A DNA stretch of 64,000 nucleotides from Channa striata. Lineage: Eukaryota > Chordata > Actinopteri > Anabantiformes > Channidae. The position numbers were made by a program, and so were the translations under genes. The notes under the pieces are model-generated. The model was given only the letters and a program-made list of their open reading frames with translations. It searched no databases and was not told where the DNA came from. The stretch lies in contig CM065180.1 in the NCBI GenBank assembly GCA_033026295.1, positions 15,658,023 through 15,722,022 on the forward strand, read 5' to 3'. How positions within the stretch are numbered: position 1 is the stretch's first letter; every line of letters starts with the position of its first letter. Below, piece by piece: positions 39,502-51,149 of this stretch.

Positions 39502-39551
39502 TCTTTCTCAACAACTTCCCATTCCAGTGACGCCACACTGACCTTCGGCAT
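39502..39551 (-). CDS. Candidate coding exon, possibly with the start codon
   Basis: On the minus strand an ATG (39551-39549) in a favourable context (A at -3) opens a frame reading MPKVSVASLEWEVVEK. After 16 codons plus two bases it meets a consensus donor (AAAGA/GTAAGT). The frame has an in-frame TAA just upstream, so either this is a first coding exon or an internal exon begins at the weak acceptor AATCAAAG. The trailing two bases match the one leading base of the candidate exon at 38718-38620, giving an intron of about 780 bases. I do not recognise the protein. Support comes from the donor, codon content and phase agreement only. Confidence 0.28.
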
Positions 39552-42450
39552 CTTTGATTAATTGGTTCCTACAGGCTTTCCGAGTGTTCCATTTGAAAGA
39601 ATTTTTTTTTTTCAGACAATCACGCCCACAGCCAAAAGCACGGCCGTATAGAGCAAGATGCCCTGGCATACGATGAAATATCAGCCACACTATTCGAGTT
39701 TTCCTACTCGCATTGATCAGAGCGTTGCATGGTTTGTACAGTAGTAAGCAGGGATATCTGTCAAACTCCCCTGATTGCAAACATCCTTCAGCAACACATG
39801 TGAAATGGAACACACACTTAAAGACACATTCATGCGTCAACACTCCAGTGCATGCGCACGCTGTGTGTACATATTGCATGCGCACATTAACACAACCCCT
39901 GATTTAAATGTTACTGATGGCGACAGTGGAAAAAGGTGGGATGAGGAACACATCAAGGCTAATCCGGCCGAGGATTAGGAGCAGGCAAATATCAGCGATA
40001 ATAAACAAATGACTAACATTCCCAGCTTGTGTGGTTACAAGCCCCAGGGCTCCAGCTAGAACCCAGGAAGGTCTGGATCCAATCCCTGCTGTTTATCAGT
40101 GCGAGTAGAAGTGACCACTTGTGAAACCTCCATGACAAACACTCGGGGGACAAACCCAGAATGGTGAACAGAGCAGTCCAATCAAATCGCTCCACCCGCT
40201 TTGATTAACAGCGACGACCATACCCTCGAATTTTGACTGGAATAACCATTTTGTTGCCACTCTATTATTCACTATGACATGTGCTTCTTGACAGTTTGAT
40301 TGCGCCTTTGCCGCTGTGCAGTGACTGACATGCAGCCACTCCCACGTCATTTAAGTCAACACAGACGCAGAGTTAGGTAGTACACTATTAACCAACATTA
40401 ATTATATGTGCTACGGGAGAACAGCACATACTGTATTGAGATCATCATGTAGCTAGACGAGAGTAAATATGCAAATTGCAAACATTTGAAAGTGTTTGTT
40501 TGCAGTAATTAATTATTAATTATATTTAATGTTGCGGTTGCTCACCAGATAAGAACCAGACTTTTTCCCTTTCAATTGATAAATGCGAGATATGTGGGGC
40601 TGTTCACTGGCACCAGGTTGTAAACTTCTCTTGCTCAAGGGCATCACATGATATGACGGGTAACAGTAGAAAGGCAGCAGTGTAGCACACGCCTTAAACA
40701 TTATTTAGCAAAATATTGATTGCTTGTCTAGCCATCACTATGGAGATTTAAGAGAAGTGTCAGACAGATAAAGTAATGGGTCATAAAAAGTTGTAACAGC
40801 CTGGTTAATTAGCAGCGTGTGATACAACCAAGATCAAAGGTAGAGCCGTGAAAGCGCGCCGTAATTTGGTCTGTGCTGATTTTTTGCAATAAGGAAGTTA
40901 CCCTCCACTGATTCTACTTGTCCATGTGTCTTACATGGCAACAGACGAAACGGTTCACGCTGTCTCAACATGGACCGTTCACGCCGTGTGTGCGTTTGTG
41001 GGTGTGCTGAGACGTAAAGTCTTGCCTTTGCTCTAATCCACCCGTTTTGTTTCAGTTCACTGTTCAGAACTGGGGTAGAAAAGTGCCAAGGCTGCAGTAT
41101 TTTGTTGTTCTGGTTTTACCTGATGAGCTCAGAGACTCACCAAGCCCGAAGAACTCTGTCGCTTTAACCCTGTCCCTAAGCACGTCCCAAAGCCAGCACA
41201 AAAGCCATCTGGGGTGCGGCTGAGGGCTTTAGCAACAAAATAACTCTTTCAATCTGCGCTCGGCATGGTTCTGACTGCAGGGCGTTGAGGTCGCCAATAC
41301 CAAGACTCTTACTGGACCTCCCCCTCCCTCTTTTCCACCCTTCTAATCCTGGCCTACATGACTGATTCCAACTGAAAGCCCCACACGCTAGAGGTGGGAG
41401 CCAAAAGCACTGTGAAATTCAAAAAAAAGACCACCTGCTCTTCAAACTAAATTGCACTCACTGAAGTCAACGGGGAAGAGAGAGAATGAAAAGGAGGAGA
41501 GTGAGAGGAAAAAATGAGTATGAATAAAAAGAAAGACAAGTCACTGCTCTCCCTCTGTGATCTTGGCAGACAAAAGAACAAATTGCATTTCTGCGTCATG
41601 GCACCCGGAGGTTGAAATTGGCACAGGGTCCCTCTCAATACTGTTAGTGTGTGAGCATGTTGATATAGGTTCCATCAGTTCCCACCGGAGAGCCGGAGAG
41701 GTGCACAGGCCTGCCTTTCAGCCTTTCATCTTGGCTTCTTTGTATTCTGGTACACTTGTGTCTGTTGTCTCTCCCCTCTATTGGGCAGAATTGACTGTTA
41801 TTATTCCAAACAGCATTATTTTTATTAATGCCACAGGTCTCCGGACTGTGCACTCCCCGGGAGCTGGGTCTGCACAGAGTTGCAACCAATCTCCCTAGAT
41901 AAAAGCTCAGCAGAGAGTCGTATGCAAGCCAGACGGCCGGGATGGGCCTTCATCCTCCCTCCTAATTCTCAGACACAGGTACAGCCTCTACAAAGACTAA
42001 GACGTGGCTTTAATCTTAGCACTTTCAGTCAGATAGGAACATTTGAAATGAGAGCACCACTCCAAAAGGCTATCAAATGTGCCTTTGGGATGTTAGCCAC
42101 TGGTCACAACAAACTAATGCAAAACTATTATTACCAAATACGTGGGTATAATTGCAAAAAGAAAAAAATATATATACATAATGCAAAAGTTTGAAAAACC
42201 TAGACAGAGGATTTTAGAGTTGTGCACAAATTGTTTAGTTAAAAAGTCATGAAATATTATCTAGTGGTGCTGCAGTTTATGAGGGTGCCCTCCATTCCTA
42301 ATGTGGCTTCCATTGTCGGTGGTTTGCATGTACATGGAGCTGAGGCCCTTTCCCAAAGTCAGCCATGCGTGTCGAGTTATTTTAAAGGTGGTGTGGAGAG
42401 CTGACGTGTGGCCAGGCCAAAGAAGGACAGCCGCTGGGGCCTCGGCTTAC

Positions 42451-42510
42451 TGCCTCAAGCCCCTCGCTCCACTGGTCACACAGCATCAGCTCCCGGCCCG
42501 AACCTGGACA
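42451..42510 (-). CDS. Candidate internal coding exon, unidentified
   Basis: On the minus strand the acceptor CCCCCTGTCCCATAAATCAG is followed by 60 bases ending at a GGCA/GTAAGC donor. Only one frame is open (phase 0 to 0, 20 codons). It reads CPGSGRELMLCDQWSEGLEA, with 14 of 20 codons ending in G or C. Both other frames are closed by stops, which makes the single open frame more meaningful than usual. Its closing phase is compatible with an internal exon starting at the ATG of 39551. The protein is not recognised, and a GC-rich pseudo-exon remains possible. Confidence 0.33.
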
Positions 42511-43269
42511 CTGATTTATGGGACAGGGGGATTACCATTAACCAGCCGTGAGGACCACCCAGATGGTGGCACAGGATGACAGCCACACAAACACACACTG
42601 CCCAAATCCAAAATAGATTCACATGTACTGTAAGTGTGTGCATCCATATTTACCCATATGTCCACACATCTACTCAAAAAAATAACCGCAAGACAAACAC
42701 AAGCTGTGCTGTTTATGATGTTGGATATCAAAGATTAAAACTCTATGACACAACCAAACAATAAACCTGCACATGCACTTTATTATGGCCATGTTCACAC
42801 TCCAGTGCAGTGGAGTGGGATTAGAGTGATGAGGCTTCCTTGTTTCCACAAAGCAAGACAGCCAGTACTCCTCATCAAAAACTGGCAACTCGAGCCGTTT
42901 TCTATCTCAGCGGACCCGACTGAAAACAAGAACCTTCCATGTATTTACAGATGCGGAGCAAAAATCAGTCTCGAGCACAAACCTTAACACACCTTTTCCA
43001 CCAAGTCACATTTTCTTTGAAAAACATGCACTAATACATTACGCAAAAAGGAAGAAATGAAGAAAAGTACATATTTCTCATACTGGCTGGATCCCAGTAC
43101 AAGCTCAAAGTGCCAGTTGGATGAGCAGAACAATGAGAGTCAATGACAAATCGGACATGGTGCATTCCTTGGACAAACACTTAGGTCAGAAAGGCAGAAA
43201 GGTAGGCAAACACTCACCTGCCCTGAGCTAATAACACGTGTTGAGAACAAAACACACACTTCTCACTCC

Positions 43270-43463
43270 TCTATCTTTGTGAGAACACCTACTGGCATAA
43301 CTGGCAAACCCGCAGCCTTTTATCCTAACCCTCAAACCAAATCTTAACCCTGAAACAGTCCTCTGAAGATGTGAGGACAGGCCAAAGTGTATTCGCTTTC
43401 TAAAATATCCTAACTATGTTAGAAAAATACCTTTTTTGCTCCTCAATAAGTAGCAGTTATGAG

Positions 43464-43464
<1 letters not shown>
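43270..43464. repeat. Fish interspersed repeat with GTGAGGACA motif, degenerate
   Basis: From TTTGTGAGAACACC through TACTGGCATAACTGG, the ATCCTAACCCTCAAACC segment and GATGTGAGGACAGGCC, this matches in order a very common fish repeat that typically ends in a CA microsatellite. It does so here as well. The copy is diverged (GTGAGAACA for GTGAGGACC, several small changes). I do not know a secure family name. It has no coding capacity. Confidence 0.7.

Positions 43465-43494
<30 letters not shown>
43465..43494. repeat. (AC)15 microsatellite ending the interspersed repeat
   Basis: Thirty bases of uninterrupted AC directly joined to the 3' end of the degenerate gtgaggac repeat. The two belong together as one insertion-derived unit. 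Confidence 0.92.
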
Positions 43495-43497
<3 letters not shown>

Positions 43498-44639
43498 AGC
43501 CTGTCAGTTTGTTAAGACAATGCTGTCAGACTTTACTGACACAGCTTTGCACAAAATTAACTCAGAAAACCTAAACATTAAAAGATTTTCTATAACATAA
43601 GTCTGAAAGCGACGTTTATTTGTGCATTTGTGCTGCGTTTCTGTGTTTGTGGTGCTGAAAGCAGATGCTACACAACTGTTTAGGGTTTGTCTAAATCACA
43701 GCAACAAGCAGCAATCGACTGATTTTAACCAAAGCCATCAAAATGGCTGCAGGTGGATGATTTCAACAGCTTACAGACTAGTTTTTTTACATTCCACGCT
43801 ATCAACCACATGTAGTTCTGGCCCCACAAACACAATGCCTCTTCCTCAAAAGCTTTGTCTATGCATGTTCACATGAACACTTGAAACTCTGGTTAAATAT
43901 TCCTCCACGCCTGTAAGTCGGCTAATCACTCACTACTGGATACACTTCCGACCCTACATCACACACATTTTCCCCTAAGGCCTTCATTCCCAGTAGATCC
44001 CCAAAGGCAGCAGTGCTCCACTCAGTAGGATGGATCCGCAGCACTTCCTCCCCATGTGACTCACTCCAACTGCCTTGTGATTGGACGCTCAGAGGCGGAG
44101 AGGATGAAGAGCGGAGTGGTGGTAGTGGAGGGCCAGTGGGAAGCTGGCTGGCAGCAGACGCATGAGAGAAAACAAATTCCTGCCACATCGCCATGGTGAT
44201 GAGTCAACAGCAGGTCGGGGGAGAGCGGAGGAGGCCGGGGGGTTGTGGGGCACAGGCTGACCTGCTGTAGTTAACAATTCATCTCCATATCCGGCTACCA
44301 AACGATTGGGCAAACACGGAGTGCTGCGGAGTCAAAAGGGCCCCAAGGGGCTGAGAGAGGGGCTGAGAGAGGGGCATCACCCTGGGGCGACATGCTGACA
44401 AGCACAAACTGGCTGGAAGAGGGTGAACCAGCTGAAAGCAGGAGTATGGGATCGGGGGGGAGGGAGGCTGGTGATGGGATGTGGGAGAGTGCCGAAGTAC
44501 GCTCAGTGCCACAAGCTCCAGCACGGTTACAAAACAGTAGTGACGGATGGATGTCTTTGTAAAGGAGTGTCCACAATAATAACCATACTATCCACAATCA
44601 CCACACAGACACTAAAACATTGAATTTTCTCTAGTCGTC
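43495..44639. other. Non-coding stretch with a short tandem duplication
   Basis: No gene is recognised. A GC-richer segment (43970-44520) contains a tandem GGGGCTGAGAGA duplication at about 44347-44374 and the dyad-like ATCGCCATGGTGATG near 44188, resembling an RFX X-box. Proline-rich open frames on the minus strand have no known motif. Confidence 0.5.
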
Positions 44640-45120
44640 TGGTCAGTTGTTAACCTGCAGGCTGGATCTGCTTGTTCATTGATATCGTAGCTGTTCAGCG
44701 TTTTCCAAAAAACTATTAAAAACACATCAGTCAGCCAGACACACCACTCCACTCGATCACAGATTTCTTCATCCAGTAACCGGTGACCTTTAATAAATAA
44801 TTTAACAAACTTCAGAACATATGCTCCGGTTTGGCACTTGCTTCTATTGCGGCCAATAAACTGGACATTTTCAACACCGGAATCGCTTTAATTTCGTCTT
44901 GAAAGAGTGTGGGCAGCATTCACACTCACGCTTTGGTTCTCAGAATGAAGAAACATGTCACCCAGTGGAGCGGCGTTTCTGGACGATGTGTTTTTTGGAC
45001 AACAACCGAGGTCAGTGGCGTCGACGAAAAAATGCAAATCCAGGCTGCAAACTGACATCTAACCAAACGTGAGTAGAGAAGATTCAATATTTGCTTTGGC
45101 ATCACTACTGTGTTGCTAAA
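44640..45120. repeat. Possible interspersed repeat, related to a short segment at 23.8 kb
   Basis: CAAAAAACTATTAAAAACAC and the following ACATCAGTCAGCCAGAC (44705-44740) closely resemble 23817-23847, with one to two substitutions per ten bases and a small insertion. Non-allelic similarity within one window suggests a dispersed repeat family. The segment continues with an open 36-codon frame from 44947 that has no recognised product. The boundaries are estimated. Confidence 0.3.
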
Positions 45121-45543
45121 TGATATGATTCATTTAGAAAATGACCAAAGTTATCCTGCAAATCATATGTGTTAAAATGCCGTGTGGAGGATGGGAGGAA
45201 TCTTTTAAGTTCACCACAACAAACCTCACCCAGCAAATTATTTAATGCATTTTTCATGTTAAGCTAAATTGTAAAACCCTTGCTACCGGTTGTGCCAACA
45301 GTTAAATTAGGAGTTGCATCACTTTTATGAGCCTTTAGCACAGTAACAGTAAAAGCTTTTGGAATAAATCCACCTTAAATGCTTAGTCAATCCAGGTTAG
45401 CTGGACTGACAGCCACACAGTTTGCAGCATAGCACCACAGGACAAACAAGCTTAGAGATAAGGACAGAACAACCAAGAGACACAGTCCAAGTATGATTCA
45501 AAACACTATCATCTTAAATACATATACATATATACACACTCAC

Positions 45544-45590
45544 CAGAAGCTCCTTTGAATGGCATCTTATTCCAGGAATTGTGATCCACT
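45544..45590 (-). CDS. Candidate 47-base microexon, unidentified
   Basis: On the minus strand a 17-base T-run followed by CAG (acceptor) leads into 47 bases ending at a consensus donor (CTTCTG/GTGAGT). Two frames are open. One (one leading base, one trailing base) reads VDHNSWNKMPFKGAS. The other (two leading bases, none trailing) would join in phase to the candidate exon at 42510-42451. Both splice sites are strong, but the T-run is a chance homopolymer that can mimic a pyrimidine tract, and codon bias is not informative over so short a length. The protein is not recognised. Confidence 0.28.
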
Positions 45591-45593
45591 CTG

Positions 45594-45610
45594 AAAAAAA
45601 AAAAAAAAAA
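45594..45610. repeat. Poly(A) run, 17 bases
   Basis: Uninterrupted A homopolymer, which is the pyrimidine tract of the minus-strand exon candidate immediately to its left. Confidence 0.85.
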
Positions 45611-47189
45611 GACATACAAATGAATTAATAGAGAATAAAGGGACACGTTTTAGTTCTACACTGCTGAATCTGCTTAACTCTTCATTCTCCATTTGCTCAG
45701 CTGGATTCATTTAGATGAAAGAGTGTTAGTGTGTGTAATATGATGTACAAATGGAAAATGGTTCAAAGCCTCAACCCACAGGACCAGGATCCAAAACGCT
45801 GACCAGTGGAGCAGAGCGCCGCTTGACAAAAAACGGGTCAGAGACAGAAATAACAGACGAGTGACGGGTGGATCTCATCAATGTCACATCATGGGGCAGA
45901 TAAACCGCAAGGTTTCAATACTGCACTTATGTCGGGCTAGACTTTATGTAGTGTTGAGTTTTGTCTCGGTCAGCACATGTTGTGCACCGTCATGGTTTGG
46001 TCTGCTCTCCAGAACGGCAAACCAAATCTCATTATGAAATTGGCCATGTAACTTTGAAGGGTAGAAATGCCGCCATTACAACAGACCTTTGAGTGGGCAG
46101 CGGTGCAGGGAGGGTGTGTGAGCCGAGAGGAGCCGTTACTGGTTCTCCACTGCTACTCACGTCAGAGCGCAGTGTTTTCATAAACACAGCTGAAGCATAG
46201 CCTTCCTTTAGTGGGAGTCAGGGATCTTCTAATAATCCACCCAACTAATTTTATAAATGAAAAACAGGTCTGTACGGGTCTTTATAGTGTGTCTGTCAGA
46301 AAACAGAGAGAAAGGAACGGAACAAAAGCAAAGGAAAAGTACAATTATGACATAAAAATAGCAGATGTTGAGAGTCATTTCTCGAAAGGTGTGTCATTCA
46401 GGGAGCTCGGGACGAACTTCTGGCCGTGGCTGAGCTCTAAATTTAGCGTATTTGCTAAAATAAAAAGTGAGTTCAGTCGCTGGCACTGGAACTTTCTCCT
46501 CCCATTCATGACCTCAGTGGTGTGGCCGGCGTCACTCATGACGAAATACTGACCATATAAAACAACAAAAAAAGACCTCCTCAAATACTCAGAGTACCTA
46601 AGGAAACAGCCGCAATTTAATGTTCCCTGTAAATGATCCTATTACTCCGATCCAAGTCCAAATCAACAGGAACACGGCTTAGCACATTCTAATTTTAGAA
46701 CAGTCTGTGCATAAAGGAGAACACAGATTCCAGTTTGATATGAAGAATCAAGAGACATAATATGTAAGGAGTTCAGTCTCTAAGTTTGTACATAAAAGGA
46801 AGTGAGTGAAGGGTGACACACGTGCGAAGCTACTGTGCTTTTTCCTACATCCACACACACTGTGGACGGCGTGTGTGTGGCAGGCTGGGGAAGATGCCCC
46901 AGGGCCAGGCTGGGGAGTACGTGAAGCAGAAGTCACCATCTAAGCTCGAAAGCATGCGAGTATGAAGCTTGTAACTAAAACACAAGCATAAACACAGGCG
47001 ATGTTAGGGATTACACTCTGCGATACCGCCGCGGGAAACCACAGACAGCACAGGTGTAACCATCGGCGCGGACGCATTCTTAGCGGAGGGCCGCCTGACA
47101 GCTCATCATCTTCCCTTGTTGGCTGTATAAACATCTGCAGGCTTTCGTACGTCTTTGTGTGTGTGGATTGGGAGTCACAGGTGAGCAGG

Positions 47190-47222
47190 ACACACACACA
47201 CACACAAAACACACACACACAC
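47190..47222. repeat. (CA)n microsatellite, interrupted
   Basis: CA units interrupted once by AAA. Directly visible. Confidence 0.88.
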
Positions 47223-49975
47223 AGAGGGATTACAACGGCCTAATGTCATGTCAAAGAAGCCTGGCGGAACAATGCCACATATTGTTTCTAGGACTTAAAT
47301 ATTTCCTTACAGTAACTGCAATCTTATTTGTTACGTTCCTTTCTCACTTTCCCTCAGGAGCCTGATCTGACTCACATATGCAAACATCTTCTTTTTGATT
47401 TGTTTTACATTGCTATGATTTAAAAGTTTGCTACTTATACAATGAAAGATTATGATTTTATCAAAGGCAGGAAGGAAGGAGGGGGAGGCCAGCACCTTTC
47501 CCCAGTAAACAGCACCCTCTAGAGCAGCACCCTACATTCAAACCTGAGCTTCACTCTCACTCTCTACCCTCACTGCATCAGCGGCAGAACAAGTCCTGCA
47601 TGTAAAAAAAATCTTTACATTTGCAGTTTCATTTCAAGAGATGCACAAATGCCGGCTGCCGTGTTCTCTGCCTTGTTTGTGAGGCACGTTACAGAGGCGA
47701 GCCTGGATCACCCAATCCTCCCACTGCGAGTTGATAATGAGGCAGGGCCGTTATTAAGATGTTTGCTTTAATCGTGTGCAGGGTTATTGGGGGGGGGGTT
47801 TACAGTACGCGCGAGAGATTAAGGTAGGCCATGCATGAAGGAAAGAGCTGAGGAGGCCAACGATAAGCCAGCTACCCTCAACTGTGAAGTGGGCTGAGAA
47901 ATACGAGCGCACGGTGGGACACGAAGCCCGGCGAGACCGGCCTCTCTCCCTCTCTCGTTCTTTCCATCTCTCTCCCCCTCTCTCTGTTTGCCTCAAATCG
48001 TGTTACACAACCACAAAGGAATGCCTCGTATATCGGAGACAGATTTAAAACAAGCGGAAAAGAAAAGAACAGTAAAGAGAGGATCGCAGAGGGACCTTTA
48101 AAAGCAGTAGGTGTTGTTTGGTCCCTTTATATTTGTGGAATAGAAGAAAATGGCAGGGAGCTTGGCAGTACTGTAAAGACACGCCACAGTAACACACAAG
48201 TCCAGACACATACTAACTACTTCACACACACACACTTACATAAACTAAAGCTGTGCACACCGTTATCTGCACCAACCGCGGAGAACTACACACTTCCCTC
48301 TATATTTTTCCATGACCATTAATAAAAATAGACATTGCACTGTTTCAATGCGATTTGCTGGAATTCGGGGAGCACTCGAGTATCCATCTTTTTATGAGCT
48401 CTCAGACTTTCCCACAGGTTTCTCACCCAATTAGTTTCTCACCCAAAGCCTGAAATTTGGAACTTCAATGCTACTTACACATGACATACACCACCCATGT
48501 TTAGAAGAACTGTGTTGGATTAAAAAAAAAAAGTGAATCGTTCTAAAAACTCTCTATAAAGTGAGAGCAAATTAAAACATCCTCTCACATCATTTACTTT
48601 CAAAGGCAGCAGCACGTTGACATGAAACAAAAGTCGGCTTGGGTTTACGCCAGTGCCATTTTTTTTCAGTTGCACATCAAGTAGACCACAAAAATCCACG
48701 ATTAAAACGAACATTTCACACATCGTTTCGCATTGCAGGGCTCGACAGCATTAATAAAAGGTGTGCGTGTGTTTGTCTCTGTGTGTACAAAGTTAGCAGA
48801 AGGTCAGAGTAGTGAAGTATTAGAGCACTGTTTGCTCTCCTCCATGTACTCTTGGGGACCAGCCTATTTGAGAGTTTGAACAGTGACGTGTAAAACCCAT
48901 AAAAACAGGACATAGCACCGCACTGTTTGTTCAAGAACACCCACAGAATAGAGTGCCATTACAAAACAAATTCCTCCTGTCCATCAAATCCTACCTGTTG
49001 AACAAGGTATGACACAGAGCGGAAAAAAGTAGTTACCAGAAGATCCACTTCATGATGGAGTGACTCGCAATTCTCGAAAAAACTTTTGTTTTTGTCGGCA
49101 ATCTTACACCCAGTGCTGAACCATTTTTTTTTTTTCTTTTCTCAAACTGTCCGTCACAGGCAAGTTTTCCTCTAAACATTCTTTATGATATGAATTCATG
49201 CAAGCTTGTATTCAATTATTGCATGATTTGTAAGTTATACTATTTCTCAATTAACAGAAATTTTTCAGCAACTATGATTATTGAGCAAGATAAAAATATT
49301 TTCATTATGTTTAATTATTTAATTAGTCAGGAATAAATACATTTTTGTTGTTTTTTTCCAACCAGCAGCCCAAAACACAAACATATTTAAAAACCACCAC
49401 AATTTGTTTGAAAACTGATATAAATCAGTAACTTAATATCCAAAGAGCCTCCAGTTAATTGGTCGTAAAAAGCAGCCTGAACAATTTAAACTGTGTCGTG
49501 ACAGATGATTCTCACCATAAACTGTTACAGTTTGAAAGACCAAAGGCAACAGTTTTTTAACAATGGCTTTTCCCTTCCTTTTGTCCAGCATCTGTTTTAG
49601 TGTATGAATACTTTTTAATGAATGTTTTGTGCAGAAATGCCTGAGTTGTTCTTATGTAGCACGAGATTCGGCGCACTAAAACACAGTGATGCGTCTGACG
49701 GTAAAGTTGGAGTGACGCCGGGCAGAAGTCCATGATCTGCAAACCCTTGCAAAGCGGAGAGAGGCACCGCGCGATCGCTGCTCCCTCCTCTCTCTGCCAT
49801 GATCCACATATCAGAGGAGCCATTGGGAGAACTGGATGTGATTTGTATGTGTGTTTTTGAAGAGGGGTGCTCATAAACAGCCATGAAAGGGGCCCCTCTA
49901 TTCAGCTCGCCAGCCGAGATGCGCTTCACTGAGCCAGCCTTTTGTTTTCCCTTGTTCACAAAACTTTAAGCATTG

Positions 49976-49996
49976 AAAAAAAAAAAAAAAAAAAAA
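49976..49996. repeat. Poly(A) run, 21 bases
   Basis: Uninterrupted A homopolymer adjoining the repeat-free block at 49660-49960. Confidence 0.88.
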
Positions 49997-51149
49997 CGGG
50001 GTTGATTCTCTTGATGTGTGCAGGCCCAAATGATGCCATTAGATTGGTGCCCGCTTTGGTTGAAAAAAGGCTTCAGTAGCGCTTGAAGTGATTTAAAAGA
50101 TGCAGGAGAGAGCTGCCTGCAAATCCTGTTTGAGAACGACACTGCAAGAGAATGGGGAGGCACAATGCCATGCCACTGATTATTCTATAGTATGTAAAAT
50201 TGCTCTCAACTCCATGAGTGCCGCGGATGTTAAAACAAAAGACGCGGAACATTCCTTTGTCACGTGATGAGGGTCAGTGTGCTGTGGTGGTGCGTAGGGT
50301 CAGGAAGTTCACCAAACTTCCCACGCTGCCTCGCACCGTAAGACCACGCTTAAAGCTCGCAACACTTCATTACTGGCAGGGGAATTTTGTTTCCAAAAGG
50401 GCCGGTGCCCACACAGGGATGAGCCATCAGAACAAAATATACACCGAACTTCCTTATGGGCATGACAAGGCGAACACATCAACTACAGCACACACCTGGG
50501 AATGACTAAGAGAGCGAAAGAAAACATTCTAACCGAAAATAAATGTTTATCTACATTAATCCAAGAGAAAATATAGTATGTTGGTGTAGTCACAGTGGTG
50601 AAATACATAAATAAATGTTACATATCTATTGACAATGTAACGCCGTCATGCAAAAAGACACATTTTGAATGATTACAGAGGAGCGTTCAACAAGTGCCAG
50701 TCAGTGGTATTACACGGGGGCCTGTCATCATGCTGCCCGGCCATCGGCAGCAACCGACAGTAACAAGCTTGAGAACCCGACAGTGTCAACAAAGGGACGG
50801 TGCCAAACAAAACCACTTGTGGTGGGATGCTGAACAGGACAGGTCCAGTTCCACCGCAATCCACTCAGCCATCATTTCCAGTTACATAATGGCTCGCTGA
50901 CATCTCAGCTATCAAAAACATTTCTTTCAATTTTTCTTTCATTAATTAGGTGCTATTTTTAGCAGCCACCTACCCACATTCAGCTGAACTATGCAGAGTT
51001 TCAACTTTCTGGTCTACTTCACATTTTTGATGATGCTGTGATGAAACTTTCCCCCATGTCACAACTTGGAATAAAACATAGAACGCATGACTGATTTTAT
51101 TGGTAACTTCTGACAAAAACTGCTCCAACATTGTTTTTTCTCCGTTCCT

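Larger units (their letters stand above)
38719..43264. other. Mostly intronic-looking stretch between candidate exons
   Basis: Besides the candidate exons at 39502-39551 and 42451-42510 this holds a (CA)n array at 38895-38924 and two exact copies of TGCATGCGCAC at 39849-39859 and 39875-39885. A minus-strand segment near 41105-41170 has an open frame ending at either of two donors, but its acceptor is poor. A minus-strand CAG/GTGAGT donor at 43212-43217 has no good acceptor. No other genes or recognised repeats were seen. Confidence 0.45.
45611..51149. other. Non-coding stretch with CpG-rich and regulatory-looking blocks
   Basis: No gene is recognised. A CpG-dense patch at 47020-47095 and repeat-free blocks at 47640-47900 and 49660-49960 stand out. 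The latter two carry TAAT/ATTA cores and high complexity, as expected of conserved enhancers. Low-complexity content: (CA)n at 47190-47222, a G10 run at 47789-47798, a pyrimidine tract at 47938-47990 and an A21 run at 49976-49996. On the minus strand 48479-48509 is bounded by a strong acceptor (TTTTTTTTTTAATCCAACAC plus AG) and a GTAAGT donor with two open frames. Confidence 0.5.

Noticed and set aside
41435..41505. Very good minus-strand acceptor CTCTCTCTTCCCCGTTGACT plus TCAG
   Set aside because: The 26 bases up to the next donor contain stops in all three frames, and there is no sign of transcription.
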